In this document: positions 1-11,476 of the stretch, piece after piece
Position numbering within the stretch: position 1 is the first letter of the stretch
How the letters are laid out: each line of letters opens with the position of its first letter
From: Erodium maritimum
Lineage: Eukaryota > Streptophyta > Magnoliopsida > Geraniales > Geraniaceae
NCBI GenBank assembly: GCA_963921825.1
Contig: OY997588.1
Location: 81,349,043 to 81,413,042, forward strand
Direction of reading: 5' to 3'
DNA length: 64,000 nt
Program-made: the position numbers and the translations under genes
The notes under the pieces: model-generated
What the model was told of the DNA's origin: nothing
Seen by the model: only the letters and a program-made list of their open reading frames with translations
Databases searched by the model: none

Positions 1-1333
1 GTGTTGTAGCTTGTCATGTATCCTTAGACCAAGGAGTCTTTGTGATCGCTATGTAGTCAACAACTGAGTTTGACCTGAGCCTAACGTTGTCCGTAACAGG
101 GCTTCCATAACGGCCAGGATTGGCTTGGGGACGGGCTACATGAGTGACACGAAAGACGGCTAAGGGATTTATCCCTCATACTAAGGTATGGGAAAGATAT
201 CGGTTCTCGGCCACTTGATCGAGAGTGACTGGAAGAATAGCATGGCCATGCACATGATACTGGGTATCATATCTTCAGTCATCTCACATATCAAGGAACG
301 GTGATTGAGAATAATAAGGATGACGGCTCTATGCCTTATCTCAATCAGGATATCGGAGATAAAAGGATAATGACAGGGACGACGGAAAGGTTAGAATCGA
401 CAGGGTCGATTCGTTATGTAGTGTCAGGCAATACTAAAGTCTCGTTAGTTGCCACTTAAATAGGATCAAGTAAAATGGGATTTTACGTTGATCTATTGAC
501 ATGCATAAACCTAAGGGTCACACCGGAGGATGAAACTCATTAACACATTTATGGAGAATGGCCAAAAGGGAGTTGTCTCGGGACATGACCAAAACTGGGT
601 TTTGGGTCATGTGCCCGTAAGTGAATATGACTTCACAGATCGAGACAAGGCTTGGAGTCTTGGGATTGATCGCGTCGGATAATGTTGGACATTTCCGGTA
701 TGGAAGGCATGGAGGCGATGATCGAATCACGGGACCTCGTTGGAAATGGCCACGGGCCATGTTCCAAGAGGCCCATGAAAGGCCCATGCAACCAAGGCCC
801 ATGGAACTAATTAATCAAGTCTTGATTAATTAGTACTAAGTAAGCAAGACAAGGATTAAGGTGTTGGTGATTCACCACCTAACCCAATCTTGTCTTGCCA
901 TACTTTGTCCTATTTACACCTTACTTGACACCATACTTGTCCCATGCCTTTAGTTGGACAAGTATGGGTTTTGTTATGTTTAAGTCATCTTTTTTCAACA
1001 TAACAAACACAAGACAAGAATAGGAAACACATTTTCTCTCCCTCTTCCATGGCCATTTCGGGTTTGGCTAGTTTCCACCTCCATGTTTGTGTTCTTGAGT
1101 CCTCAAAGAGAAGAACTACGTGGCTTTGATTCCCATGTGGATACGTAGGCGTCTTGGAGACTCAAGCCAATCATTCGTTAACCGGTGTTCTTGTTTTGGT
1201 AAGAACTAGTGCTGAATTTTTCTCTTGTTAATCCATTCTTTGTTAGTTGTTTCATGGTTTTAATTGTCTCTTGGTTTTCATTGATTTTCCGCTGCGAGTT
1301 GGTTCATCTCCAACCCTACCTCGAGACCCAACA
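1..1333 (+). repeat. 5' LTR of Copia copy 1 (partial)
   Basis: It ends in the family terminus acccaaca, directly before the primer site. Aligned with the LTR at 6413-8100, window base 1 equals LTR position 356. Differences from its own 3' LTR were seen at about 627, 719 and 736, so the LTRs are nearly identical. The segment 807-967 contains consecutive inverted repeats, and 1198-1204 is a strong plant 5' splice-site match (G/GTAAGA). Confidence 0.93.
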
Positions 1334-1334
1334 G

Positions 1335-1346
1335 TGGTATCAGAGC
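1335..1346 (+). promoter_or_regulatory. Primer binding site, tRNA-iMet (copy 1)
   Basis: tggtatcagagc lies 1 nt after the LTR and is the standard plant primer site complementary to the 3' end of initiator tRNA-Met. Confidence 0.92.
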
Positions 1347-2890
1347 CTGGTTACCTTCGGGATTCACAAGACGGTGTTCAGAGTTTCGGTTTTGCTTGAA
1401 AGTTTCGTTTTTTGGCATGTTGTTTTGCTAAATTGTTTGATAACATGTTTTAAATTCTTGTTCATGGATTTAATGCATGTAAAATGAATTTTTGAAAATT
1501 ATATCAAATCTGGAAATTTTGAATTTTTTTTGATTTTTCGGGTCTCGGGAGCGGGACTCTCGGGGAGCCGAAACCGGGACCGAACGGGGCTCCGTTGGAT
1601 GGAGCTAGGCCAAGCATGACCATTGGATGGTTGATATGCCAAGGCTAAACCGTTTTGTTAGTTATGACGAGTTTGGAACCGTCATGACGAACTCGAAGAT
1701 CAAATGTTCAAAAGTTTCATTTTTGAACGGTTTCGATAAACCGAGCATCAAAAATTTTCGAAACTTGACTATTAATTAAAACCGGAAAATCACATGATGT
1801 TTGATAACATTCTTGTTTGATAACACGATGTGTGATGTGATGTTGGCATGGTGCACATAATAGCCCCGAGCTCGATTTAATTATGTACCGCTTTTCACGG
1901 CCTGCGAGCCGTTAGAGTTAGCGTGTAAATATTATTTCAAGGTGTGGTCGTCGAACCACTTGTTTGTAATTTTTATTTATTCCCGACCTGCGAGTCGTGT
2001 ATTAAATTGTAATATTTTACTCAAGACGAAGAAAGGGTGAAAAGGTCATTTGGTGGCTTTTCGGGTGTTGGCATCGGCTTGTAGTCGGTGGAGCTCAAGA
2101 AGCTAGTGGGAGTTAGTTTAGGGGGCTATTATGTGCACATTTATCGCTTTATGCTTGGTTTAGTTTATGCATGATTAATTCTATGTGTTTTAGAATTGCA
2201 TGCTTAACTTTATTTACCGAGCATATCACCTCACATGCAAAGATAAAATTGGAATTTTAATCCTTGTGTGTGAACCCTTAGAACCGTCATTGCATTGGAT
2301 GTAGTTGACGGGTTCAAAAGAAGAATTACATTGGATGTAATTTGAGGCATCATTGCATTTGGAATGTAGTTGATGTGCTCATCGCATCTAGGATGTGCCA
2401 AAGTTTTGAACACAACTGGACAAGTAAAAGCGGGTCATGTCCGATACCTCCCAATCATCAACACCTTACTACCTCCCCGTCCTATGGGTGTCGTGCGCAT
2501 TAGCGGAGCATCCATGGGGAAGCGGGGTAGTAGGTTTGGACGACATATGTGGGTGTCGTGCGCATTAGCGGAGCACCTACATAGTGACGAGCCATAGTTG
2601 AAAATTGGTGGACCCGACTACGATTCTCAGCCTGAGGTTGAGCTAGGGTAACAGATAGGGTAAGTCGTGTACATAAGTACATACCCTAGCCAGGAGTCAC
2701 ATTGGATGTGATTGGATGGAGTCCTACCTACATAGCTCGATTAAGTGGTGAGCATTAGTTCAGCTTAATCGAGTGAATCAAGGATCTTGGTTTCAGATTC
2801 TAAAGGTTTAGAATCGATTGTTGGTGTTTAAGCTTGATCTTCATAAAATTTATTCAGTTTACTGATTGAATTTTATCTGTTGTAGATCAA
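1347..2890 (+). other. Long non-coding leader of Copia copy 1
   Basis: About 1.5 kb separates the primer site from the gag ATG and holds no long reading frame. It is conserved in copies 2 (13178-14720) and 4 (52768-54316). It contains two copies of a roughly 25-bp direct repeat (gtgtcgtgcgcattagcgga core, near 2488 and 2552) flanked by partly complementary segments, and several cattggatgta-type motifs between 2290 and 2720. It ends in a good plant 3' splice-site context (ctgat, T-rich stretch, ttgtag at 2880-2885) six bases before the gag ATG at 2891. Packaging or splicing roles are inference. Confidence 0.7.
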
Positions 2891-5800
2891 ATGGCAAATT
2901 CAGCGAACATTAATAGTTTGTCATTAAAAACCATTCTTGACAGGGTCAAGCTAAATGGGACAAACTATTTGGACTGGTACAGAATTTTGAGGATAGTCCT
3001 CAAGTCTGAACGCAAAGAATATGTCCTTGACAAGGCTGTCTCTAAGACCATATCAGAGTTACATGAAGTGTCATCAGCTGCTGAGAAGAATATCTCAGGG
3101 ATCTGGGATCCAAGGATATTCTGATGGTCAACAAGGGAATTGGAAGTGGCAAGGGCTGGGCCCATGCGCACTTGGCAGGAAAGATGAGACACCTGAGAAT
3201 GTCTGCTTCTACTGCCAACAGCCTGGTCATTGGAACCGGGATTACAGGAAGTTCACGGCTGATCTGAAGAAGGGCAGTGGGACTGCGCCTTCATCAAATA
3301 GCCTGGATGATCTGAAGAAGGGCAGTAGGACTGCGCCTTCATCAGGAAACCTGGATGATCTAAGGAAGGGCGGTGGGATCGTGCCTTCATTCGGTATTAA
3401 CTCTATAGAGCTACATCTCTCTACTTCCAAAGATTCATGGGTATTAGATACCATGACTGAATCTCACACATGCACTAATATATGGTGGCTGAAAGTAGGA
3501 GAGATTTGGAAAGCATGAAATGGACCTCAGAGTTGTGGCAACTGATGTAGCATCCATGAGTCTTGCTTTGCCAAGAGGCCTTGTCTTAATATTGTATAAT
3601 GTATATTGCATACCTACTTTTAGTAGGAATATTATATCTGTATCCGTGTTTGACAAGGAAGGATATAATGTTAATATTGGAAATGGAGTTTTCAATGTTC
3701 TATGCAATGATATGTTTTATACCAGTACTGACATGGTTGGAGGATTGTACATATTAGATATGGGTAACAATACCTCAAGTTCTATATATTCCGTTAATAC
3801 CAAGAGGTCTAAATCCAACGATTTAAACCTAACTCTATTATGGTACTGTCATTTGGGTCGCATAAACAAGAAGCGCCTATCAGCACTTCAGAAGTGCGGG
3901 CTTTCAGGTTCATTCGAATTCCATTCGATCGATAGGTGCAAGGTTTGTTTGATGGGCAAAATGACTAAAGTGCCCTTTATCGATCGCGATGAAAGGGCGG
4001 GTGAATTATTGGGGCTGATACACTCGAATGTGTGTAGACCAATAAGTTCACTTGCCAGGAGGGGTTTTAGCTACTTTATCACATTTACTGATGATTACAG
4101 TAAATATGGTTATGTCTATTCGGTGAGACATAAGTCTGAAGCTTTTGATAAATTCAAAGAGTTTAAGACTATAGTAGAAAACCAGCTCGACAAAGGTATT
4201 AAGGCACTTCGATTGGATCGAGGTGGAAAATACTTGACCACAGAGTTATTAGATCATCTAAAAGAGAATGGGATCCTTTTGGAATGGACTCCTCCTAGGT
4301 CACTGTAGTTGAAAGGTGTAGCCAAACGGAGAAATCGGACATTGTTAGACAATGGTCTGTTCCATGATTAGTTGGACTGATCTCCCAATCTCTTTTAGGG
4401 GTTTTGCTCTAGAGACGACCGCATTCATAGTGAATCGGGCTTCGACGAATGGTGTGGAAGGGACACCATTTTAAAAATGGTACGGGATGATGCCCGCTTT
4501 GTCCTTCCTAAAGATTTGTGGTTGCGAGGCTTATGTGAAACATTTGGTTTCGACTAAGCTCGAACCAAGATCTGAGATATGCACCTTCGTGTGGTATCCC
4601 AAAGCAACAAGGGGATACTATTTCTACAATCCCAGTGAGAACATGGTGTTCGTCGCTTGGGGTGGGGTCTTTATGGAAAAGAAGTTTTTTTTCCAAAGAC
4701 GTCATTGGGAGGACTGTGCATCTCGAAGAAATTCAGGATGGTACATATCTGTCTAAACCAATTGGCAACCCAGTAGAAAGGAGCCAGAGATTGTCGTAGA
4801 GTAAGAACCAATTCCTGTTACAATTCCGGAAGGTCCAAGGCGATTTGAAAGGATCAATCTTCCACCTCCAAGATATGGTATCCGGAGGTGACAATGAAGT
4901 CATGGTGGATCACGATGATCCAGCCACCTTTCAGGAAGTCGTGGATGGGCCCAACTCCGAGTTATGGCTGGGAGCCATGAGGGAGGAAATGCAATCCATG
5001 TCGGACAACCGAGTCTGGGAACCGGTTGATCCCATCAATGGTGTGAGGACCATCGGATGCAAATGGATCTTCAAGGTGAAGATGGACATGGACGGCAAAC
5101 CTCTGACCTACAAAGCTCAACTGGTGGCGAAAGGTTATAGGCATGGATTGACTATGAGGAAACCTTCTCCTTAGTGGCTATGGTCAAAATCGATCCAAAT
5201 TCTTCTTGACATAACTGCGTACCATAATTACGAGATATGGCAAGTGGATGTCAAAACCGCTTTCCTAAATGGAAATTTGACTGAGTACGTTTGTATGTCT
5301 CGGCCCAAAGGTTTTGACGATCCGAAGAATAAAGGAAAGATTTATAAGTTGTTGAAATCCATTTATGGATTGAAACGAACTTCTCGGAGTTGGATCCTTC
5401 GTTTTGATGAAGCTGTAATTGGATTTGGCTTAATCAAGAGCGAGGATGAATCTTGCGTTTATAAGAAGGCTAGTGGGAGCAAGATTACCTTTCTGGTTCT
5501 CATTGAAAACGACATCCCAACCTTGCACGAGACTAAAGCTTGGTTGAGGAAGTGTTTTTCAATAAAGGACTTAGGCGATGCTTCTTATATCTTAAGGATT
5601 AAGATATGTAGAGATCGCACCAAGAGGGTCTTGGATTTAAGTCAGGGAACCTATGTGAACAAGGCATTGAGTAGGTTCTTAATGCTCGATTCAAAGAAAG
5701 GACTCTTACCCACTAGTCATGGCATTCATCTCAGAAAGACTCAGTGTCCTAAGACACCTGATGAGCTGAAAAGGATGATGAGAATCCTATGCGCCTGGGG

Positions 5801-6400
5801 GCAGGATCGATCATATATGCCATGACATGTATGAGACCAGACGTCTCGTAAGCCTTATGTTGTACCAGTAGACATCATTCTAACCCGGGGGAAAGATGAT
5901 GCTGAACTAGTCGTCGAAGGATGAGTAGAAGTTAGTTTTCCAAGACAAATCCAGATGACTTTAGAAGTCAATCAGGATATGTGTTTACGCTGAATGGCAG
6001 AGCTTTAGCTGGGAAAGCGTAAAGCAAGATACCATTGCCGAATCTACGACAGAGGCCAAGTACATGGATGCTGCAGAGGCAGCTTAGGAGGCTATGTGGA
6101 TTTGGAAATTCATGGCAGGGCTGGGTGTAATTAAAAACCCATCCAGTCCGGTGAATCCATTTTGTGACAACACAAGGGCCATTGCGCAAGCTAAAAGCCT
6201 AGATCGCATAACAAATCCAAACATGTACTGCGGCGTATCCACCTCATCAGATAAATACTGAACTGAGGTGAAGTGAAGATAACCGATATTGCAACAGATG
6301 ATAACATAGCCAACCCTTTGACTAAGGCAGTGTCACTGCCTGAACATGTTAGACATGTAAAGTCGATGGGGACATATTGGAGTTTAGATTGGAACTAGGG
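2891..6400 (+). pseudogene. Copia gag-pol remnant, copy 1
   Basis: In order: gag N-terminus (2891-3124, NGTNYLDWYRIL), which jumps directly to the gag C-terminal part and stops; zinc knuckle (about 3204-3245, CX2CX4H with the last Cys changed to Tyr); protease-like WVLDT followed by Met instead of Gly (about 3438); integrase (3520-4308, CKVC pair kept); integrase C-terminal part (4487-4756); reverse transcriptase (4845-5174 and 5244-5825); RNase H (about 5990-6240). Lesions include Asn at the first integrase Asp (4027-4029), a stop at the end of the 3520-4308 frame, Lys at the integrase Glu (4324-4326), and loss of the YVDD box at the 5501/5502 junction. No functional product is expected. Confidence 0.9.
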
Positions 6401-6412
6401 CAAGTGGGAGAT

Positions 6413-8100
6413 TGTTAGTCTTAGTGCCCGTAGTTAAATCCTATATGTCCAAATGTATATGTCATCGTTAGCAATAAAATTAAAGCGGCTTTATATTACT
6501 TATGTGTTGGAGTAATATATCGATGTGTGCTCTGATCTATGCCCACCATGCGAATAGAACCATAGATCGAGATAGATCACACTCGATGGGTCCCTAGTCA
6601 ACAAAGCTTCACTAGAAGCGACTAGTATGAAAGATGGCTCTTTATGGCTTACGTTCTGTTAGTCATTGGAATGGGATTCCGGAGTCTGATCATAGATATC
6701 ATGTGGGACATGATATTGGACGACCCGCCCTGAATATGTGCCATAGATTAAGTCATGAACATATTCAGTGTTGTAGCTTGTCATGTATCCTTAGACCAAG
6801 GAGTCTTTGTGATCGCTATGTAGTCAACAACTGAGTTTGACCTGAGCCTAACGTTGTCCGTAACAGGGCTTCCATAACGGCCAGGATTGGCTTGGGGACG
6901 GGCTACATGAGTGACACGAAAGACGGCTAAGGGATTTATCCCTCATACTAAGGTATGGGAAAGATATCGGTTCTCGGCCACTTGATCGAGAGTGACTGGA
7001 AGAATAGCATGGCCATGCACATGATACTGGGTATCATATCTTCAGTCATCTCACATATCAAGGAACGGTGATTGAGAATAATAAGGATGACGGCTCTATG
7101 CCTTATCTCAATCAGGATATCGGAGATAAAAGGATAATGACAGGGACGACGGAAAGGTTAGAATCGACAGGGTCGATTCGTTATGTAGTGTCAGGCAATA
7201 CTAAAGTCTCGTTAGTTGCCACTTAAATAGGATCAAGTAAAATGGGATTTTACGTTGATCTATTGACATGCATAAACCTAAGGGTCACACCGGAGGATGA
7301 AACTCATTAACACATTTATGGAGAATGGCCAAAAGGGAGTTGTCTCGGGACATGACCAAAACTGGGTTTTGGGTCATGTGCCCGTAAGTGAATAGGACTT
7401 CACAGATCGAGACAAGGCTTGGAGTCTTGGGATTGATCGCGTCGGATAATGTTGGACATTTCCGGTATGGAAGGCATGGAGGCGATGAGCGAATCACGGG
7501 ACCTTGTTGGAAATGGCCACGGGCCATGTTCCAAGAGGCCCATGAAAGGCCCATGCAACCAAGGCCCATGGAACTAATTAATCAAGTCTTGATTAATTAG
7601 TACTAAGTAAGCAAGACAAGGATTAAGGTGTTGGTGATTCACCACCTAACCCAATCTTGTCTTGCCATACTTTGTCCTATTTACACCTTACTTGACACCA
7701 TACTTGTCCCATGCCTTTAGTTGGACAAGTATGGGTTTTGTTATGTTTAAGTCATCTTTTTTCAACATAACAAACACAAGACAAGAATAGGAAACACATT
7801 TTCTCTCCCTCTTCCATGGCCATTTCGGGTTTGGCTAGTTTCCACCTCCATGTTTGTGTTCTTGAGTCCTCAAAGAGAAGAACTACGTGGCTTTGATTCC
7901 CATGTGGATACGTAGGCGTCTTGGAGACTCAAGCCAATCATTCGTTAACCGGTGTTCTTGTTTTGGTAAGAACTAGTGCTGAATTTTTCTCTTGTTAATC
8001 CATTCTTTGTTAGTTGTTTCATGGTTTTAATTGTCTCTTGGTTTTCATTGATTTTCCGCTGCGAGTTGGTTCATCTCCAACCCTACCTCGAGACCCAACA
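6413..8100 (+). repeat. 3' LTR of Copia copy 1
   Basis: This 1688-bp LTR begins tgttagtc and ends acccaaca, the TG...CA termini of the family. The polypurine tract aagtgggag is at 6402-6410, just upstream. From about LTR position 310 onward it matches the 3' LTR of copy 2 more closely than either matches its own 5' LTR. A reading frame starting in this LTR (7976) runs into LINE-A at 8101; I take that as chance. Confidence 0.95.
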
Positions 8101-9930
8101 CAATCATAGAGGTTCTGTAGTCACCAAGAATGAAGTGATACTAAAGCAGGGCCATCTGGCAATAACTCACTTGAACTTAACTGTAGAAGCCATTCAAAGA
8201 GAATTTGCTTTGCAAGGAGTTTATGAGCTACAAATCAAATCTCTAGGAAACAAGGCTGCATTGGTATATTGTCCTGATGAAATTTATGGGGAGGAAATAA
8301 TGAAAGAAGACAAGAATTGGTTGCAAAATTGGTTTACATTTATTCCAAATTTCAATTATCTATGTGATAAGGGAGGAAGCTTCATATGGACTGCTATTCA
8401 TGGAATGCCTTTTCAGGGATGGTGTGATGAATCAATTCAGGCTGCAGTGGTTGATAGAGGAACAATGGTATACTCTCATCCCATTTCCAAAGCAGGTACA
8501 TATATTGATATAGCCTATGTCTTAATTCACTCCTTTAAATTACTTGCTTTCTCGGAGGAATCACAAATTTATTTGGGAAACAAATCCTACAAGCTTTGGA
8601 TCAATTCAATCAAACCAGAAGACCTCCCCTTGTTTCCTATTATCTCTAGAAAGATTGACTCAGATGGCTCAAGCAGTTCTGAATCTCACTCAAAGCATGA
8701 TTCAGATGAGATGTCCTCAGAATTTGGAATTACACTCTAAGATGAACCAGTGGAAGGGGAGAATTTGTCAAAAAGACCATTACTTCTATCCCCAATCATA
8801 GAAGGCAGTCCATTAATGGCAGATGATTCATTAATGGCTTTGGATACACTTACTACAAAGAAGCATTTTTTTCTCTCCGCCTGCAGAAACAAACATTCCT
8901 GTAGAATCATCATTTGACAGTCAAAGAGACCTCAGAATTCACTCTCCCCTGCAATTAATGGCTACACCTAGCTCTCCAAATTCTTTGGAACATGTAGTGG
9001 TTGAAGATACTTTAAAAACACCAGAAAAGGAAGAAGAAGCATTTCCCTCAACCCCATGTGTAGCTCAGTCTCCCTCAGGTTGATACAACAATTTCTACAG
9101 TTCCTTTTCTTAGCATTGAGAATGCAACCAAGGTTCCTCTCTCCATTGTCATTTCATATAGATCCACTTTACAGCTTACTACTACAATAGAGGAGGAGAC
9201 AGAGCCTCCATTGCAACAAAACTCACTGGGCACAGCTTTTACCCAGCAGACAACAATCAACTCAAGCCCTATTATATTAAAACAAGTACGGATGCAGTTG
9301 AAGAATTAAATGTGGGGGTGGCCCAAAACCAAATTTGTTCTGCACAAGATGATACCTTAGCTTTATCATTAAATACCTCTGACTTCCAAAGGGATTACAG
9401 TCACATCCCTTCCCTTTCAAAGGATTTTCTTGGACTGGACTCCCTTGATAGTGGCCCCATTGTTGGTGATCAACTTCTCTCACCTCTGCAGCAGCAACTA
9501 GAAGACAGACAAATACAAGAGGTTGCTGAATCTCTTGGATTAATCAACTCCAAGGTTTATCAAAAAGCCAAACCATCGTCAAAGAAAAAGAAGAAAATCT
9601 GCAGAGACAACACCTCTCATGAATATAGCACAAGATCAAAACTCAAACTTCCAACTCACAAAGATCCCAATCCATCCACACCAAAACCCACACCACTAGA
9701 AGGAAATACATTAGCCATCAAAGCTTAGAATTTTGGAAAATCAATTGGTCTCAAAGAAAAAGTTTCTGATCAGGAGATAGTCAATCGGTTACAAGCAATG
9801 GAGGAACTCAAAAATCATTCAGTTGACTTAGAGGGGGGCTTTGAGGATGACTTCATAGATTTGGAAGAGATTCAGACACTGATCTTCTGTTGGATGCAAA
9901 GAAGTCCAACCAAATTTCCTCTCATTAGTT
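8101..9930 (+). pseudogene. LINE-A ORF1 remnant (DUF4283-like protein)
   Basis: An open stretch from 8101 to 8740 reads as a plant LINE ORF1 protein: a Trp- and Gly-rich middle with FIPNFNYLCDKGGSFIW, then GMPFQGWCDESIQ, typical of the DUF4283 region. A second open stretch (9312-9728) carries a basic Lys/Ser tail near 9580-9680. Stops at 8738-8740 and frame changes between 8800 and 9310 separate them. In intact LINEs this protein binds the element RNA; no CCHC knuckle was found in this copy. Confidence 0.7.
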
Positions 9931-9934
9931 CATT

Positions 9935-11476
9935 ATGAAGTTCCTCTCATGGAATGTGAGAGGAATAGCTTCCTCACAAAAAAAGAGGTGTCTCAGTGAC
10001 TTGCTACACAAGCAAGCCCCTAACTTCATTTTTTACAAGAATCAAAACTTGATATAATGCCCTCCAATTTTTTGAGATCCTGCAATTTAAGGGGGGGGGT
10101 TGGGATTTATGTTATAAGGATGCTATAGATACGAAAGGAGGGATCATCTCTATGTGGGAAACTGGTGATTTTGCTGTCTCAAATTCTTATGAAATCAAAG
10201 GAGCCCTGATTTGGGAAGGAAAGTGGTTACTCACAGGTTCATTATGCTGCTTCATCAACATCTATGCCTCCTCAAATTCTAAAGCTGAAAGAAAGAAGCT
10301 TTTGGAAGAACTGGAAAAATAACTTTAAGCTCTTCCTTCTGAATTCTTGGTATTAATAGGTGGTGACTGTAATGCAATAGTCTCTCCACTAGAAAGAATC
10401 TCATAAAGAACTAGAGGCTCTGATATGATCTGCTCACAAAACTTCATCAACACCAATACCCTCATTGATTTACCACTACAAGGAGGAAAGTATACTTGGT
10501 TTGGCCCTTAGTCCAGAGCCTCAAGGTTAGACAAATTTCTTATATCTCAGGATTTCTTGGCAAAATTCAGTTCACTCTCCCAATTATGTCTGCCAAGAAC
10601 TATATCATATCACATGCCTGTTATATTATATTATGATATGGTGGATTGGGGACCTAGGCCATTCAAATTTTTAAATGTGTGGACAGAAGACATAAGGTTC
10701 TTGAAAGCAGTCAAAGAATTTTGGGACTCATACCAAATATCAGATCAACCCTACTATATCCTGTGGATGAAGCTGAAACTACTAAACAAGGATCTGAAGG
10801 CCTGGAACAAAAATATTTTTGGTCATATAGAGACACAAATTTCTTTATTGGCTAAGGATATTGATTTACTTGATACTTTGGTAGAAGCCAGACCACTATC
10901 CCCCTAGGAATGCACAAAGAGAGGAGCTCTGAAAGCTACATTGATTCTAAAATACAAGCAGCTATCTAAAGTTTGGAGCCAAAAAGAAAGAAAAAAATGG
11001 TTTGATGATGGTGATAAAGGCTCAAAGTATTTCCACAGAATAGCAAACTACAAAGGAGCAAACAACAGGATCACTCATATTTTTTATAATGAAGAGCTCT
11101 TAGACAAGCATGTACAAATAAAGGGAGCTACTGCAGATCATTTTGCAAAGAGATTTACAGCAACAAGGGCCACATATATCACTCTGGGTGTACTCTCTTT
11201 CTCTACATTGATAGAAATGCAAGTCTCTTGGCTAGAAAGGCCCTTTACAGAGGAGAAAACACTACAAGCAGTCATGGCATGTAATGCTGAAAAGGTCAGT
11301 GGACCAGATGGCTACACTTTAAAATTCTTTCAAGTATGCTGGTTAATCATAAAAGATGATCTTCTAAGGTTCTTATGTTGTTTCTTTGAGACTGGACAGT
11401 TGGGGAAAAGGCTAAACTCCTCCTTCTTGGCATTGATACCAAAAAATTCTTCACCTCTCACATTTGATGATTACAA
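9935..11476 (+). pseudogene. LINE-A ORF2 remnant: endonuclease and N-terminal reverse transcriptase
   Basis: ATG at 9935 opens MKFLSWNVRGIASSQKKR, the start of an apurinic-type endonuclease. Further endonuclease blocks in other frames include GGDCNAI (about 10359) and the LDKFLIS block (about 10530). The linker (10557-10907) and the RT entry region (10941-11476) follow, with WFDDGDKGSKYFH and VSGPDGYTLKFF. Stops and frameshifts occur throughout, and a run of nine G (10091-10099) sits at one frame break. The normal product nicks target DNA and reverse transcribes the element RNA; this copy cannot. Confidence 0.87.

Larger units (their letters stand above)
1..8100 (+). mobile_element. Ty1/Copia-type LTR retrotransposon, copy 1 (5' end outside the window)
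   Basis: The element is bounded on the right by a complete LTR and on the left by an LTR missing its first 355 bp because the window begins inside it. Between the LTRs are a tRNA-iMet primer site, a leader of about 1.5 kb, a decayed gag-pol and a purine-rich tract. The order integrase then reverse transcriptase is that of Copia. The right flank (caatc, from 8101) is LINE-A sequence, so this copy most likely inserted into LINE-A; its left flank and target duplication cannot be checked here. The internal region is 5079 bp, close to copies 2 and 4. The proteins are non-functional and carry the lesions shared by the whole family. Confidence 0.93.
8101..11476 (+). mobile_element. LINE-A (L1-type non-LTR retrotransposon), 5' segment
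   Basis: It carries the ORF1 remainder, the ORF2 endonuclease and the start of the reverse transcriptase. It is cut at the right by Copia copy 2 and resumes at 19939. The ORF1 start must lie left of Copia copy 1, outside the window. The RT core that should join the two halves, including the catalytic aspartates, is missing: the left half ends just after SSPLTFDDY and the right half starts past the RT active site. That is roughly 0.7-0.8 kb by comparison with normal plant LINE spacing (estimate). Confidence 0.88.

Noticed and set aside
6634-6834. A 66-codon frame repeated in every Copia LTR (also 11698, 18472, 24476, 51364, 58068), with 94- and 70-codon frames further along
   Set aside because: The frames recur only because the LTR DNA is repeated. 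Overlapping frames on both strands are equally conserved and no domain is visible.
1-8100. Endogenous pararetrovirus
   Set aside because: Integrase is present, genuine LTRs with TG...CA and a polypurine tract flank the element, and no movement or coat protein was seen.
7976-8740. A 254-codon frame starting in the Copia LTR and running into LINE-A ORF1
   Set aside because: The first 42 codons are LTR sequence without protein character; the join at 8101 is an insertion boundary that happens to stay in frame.
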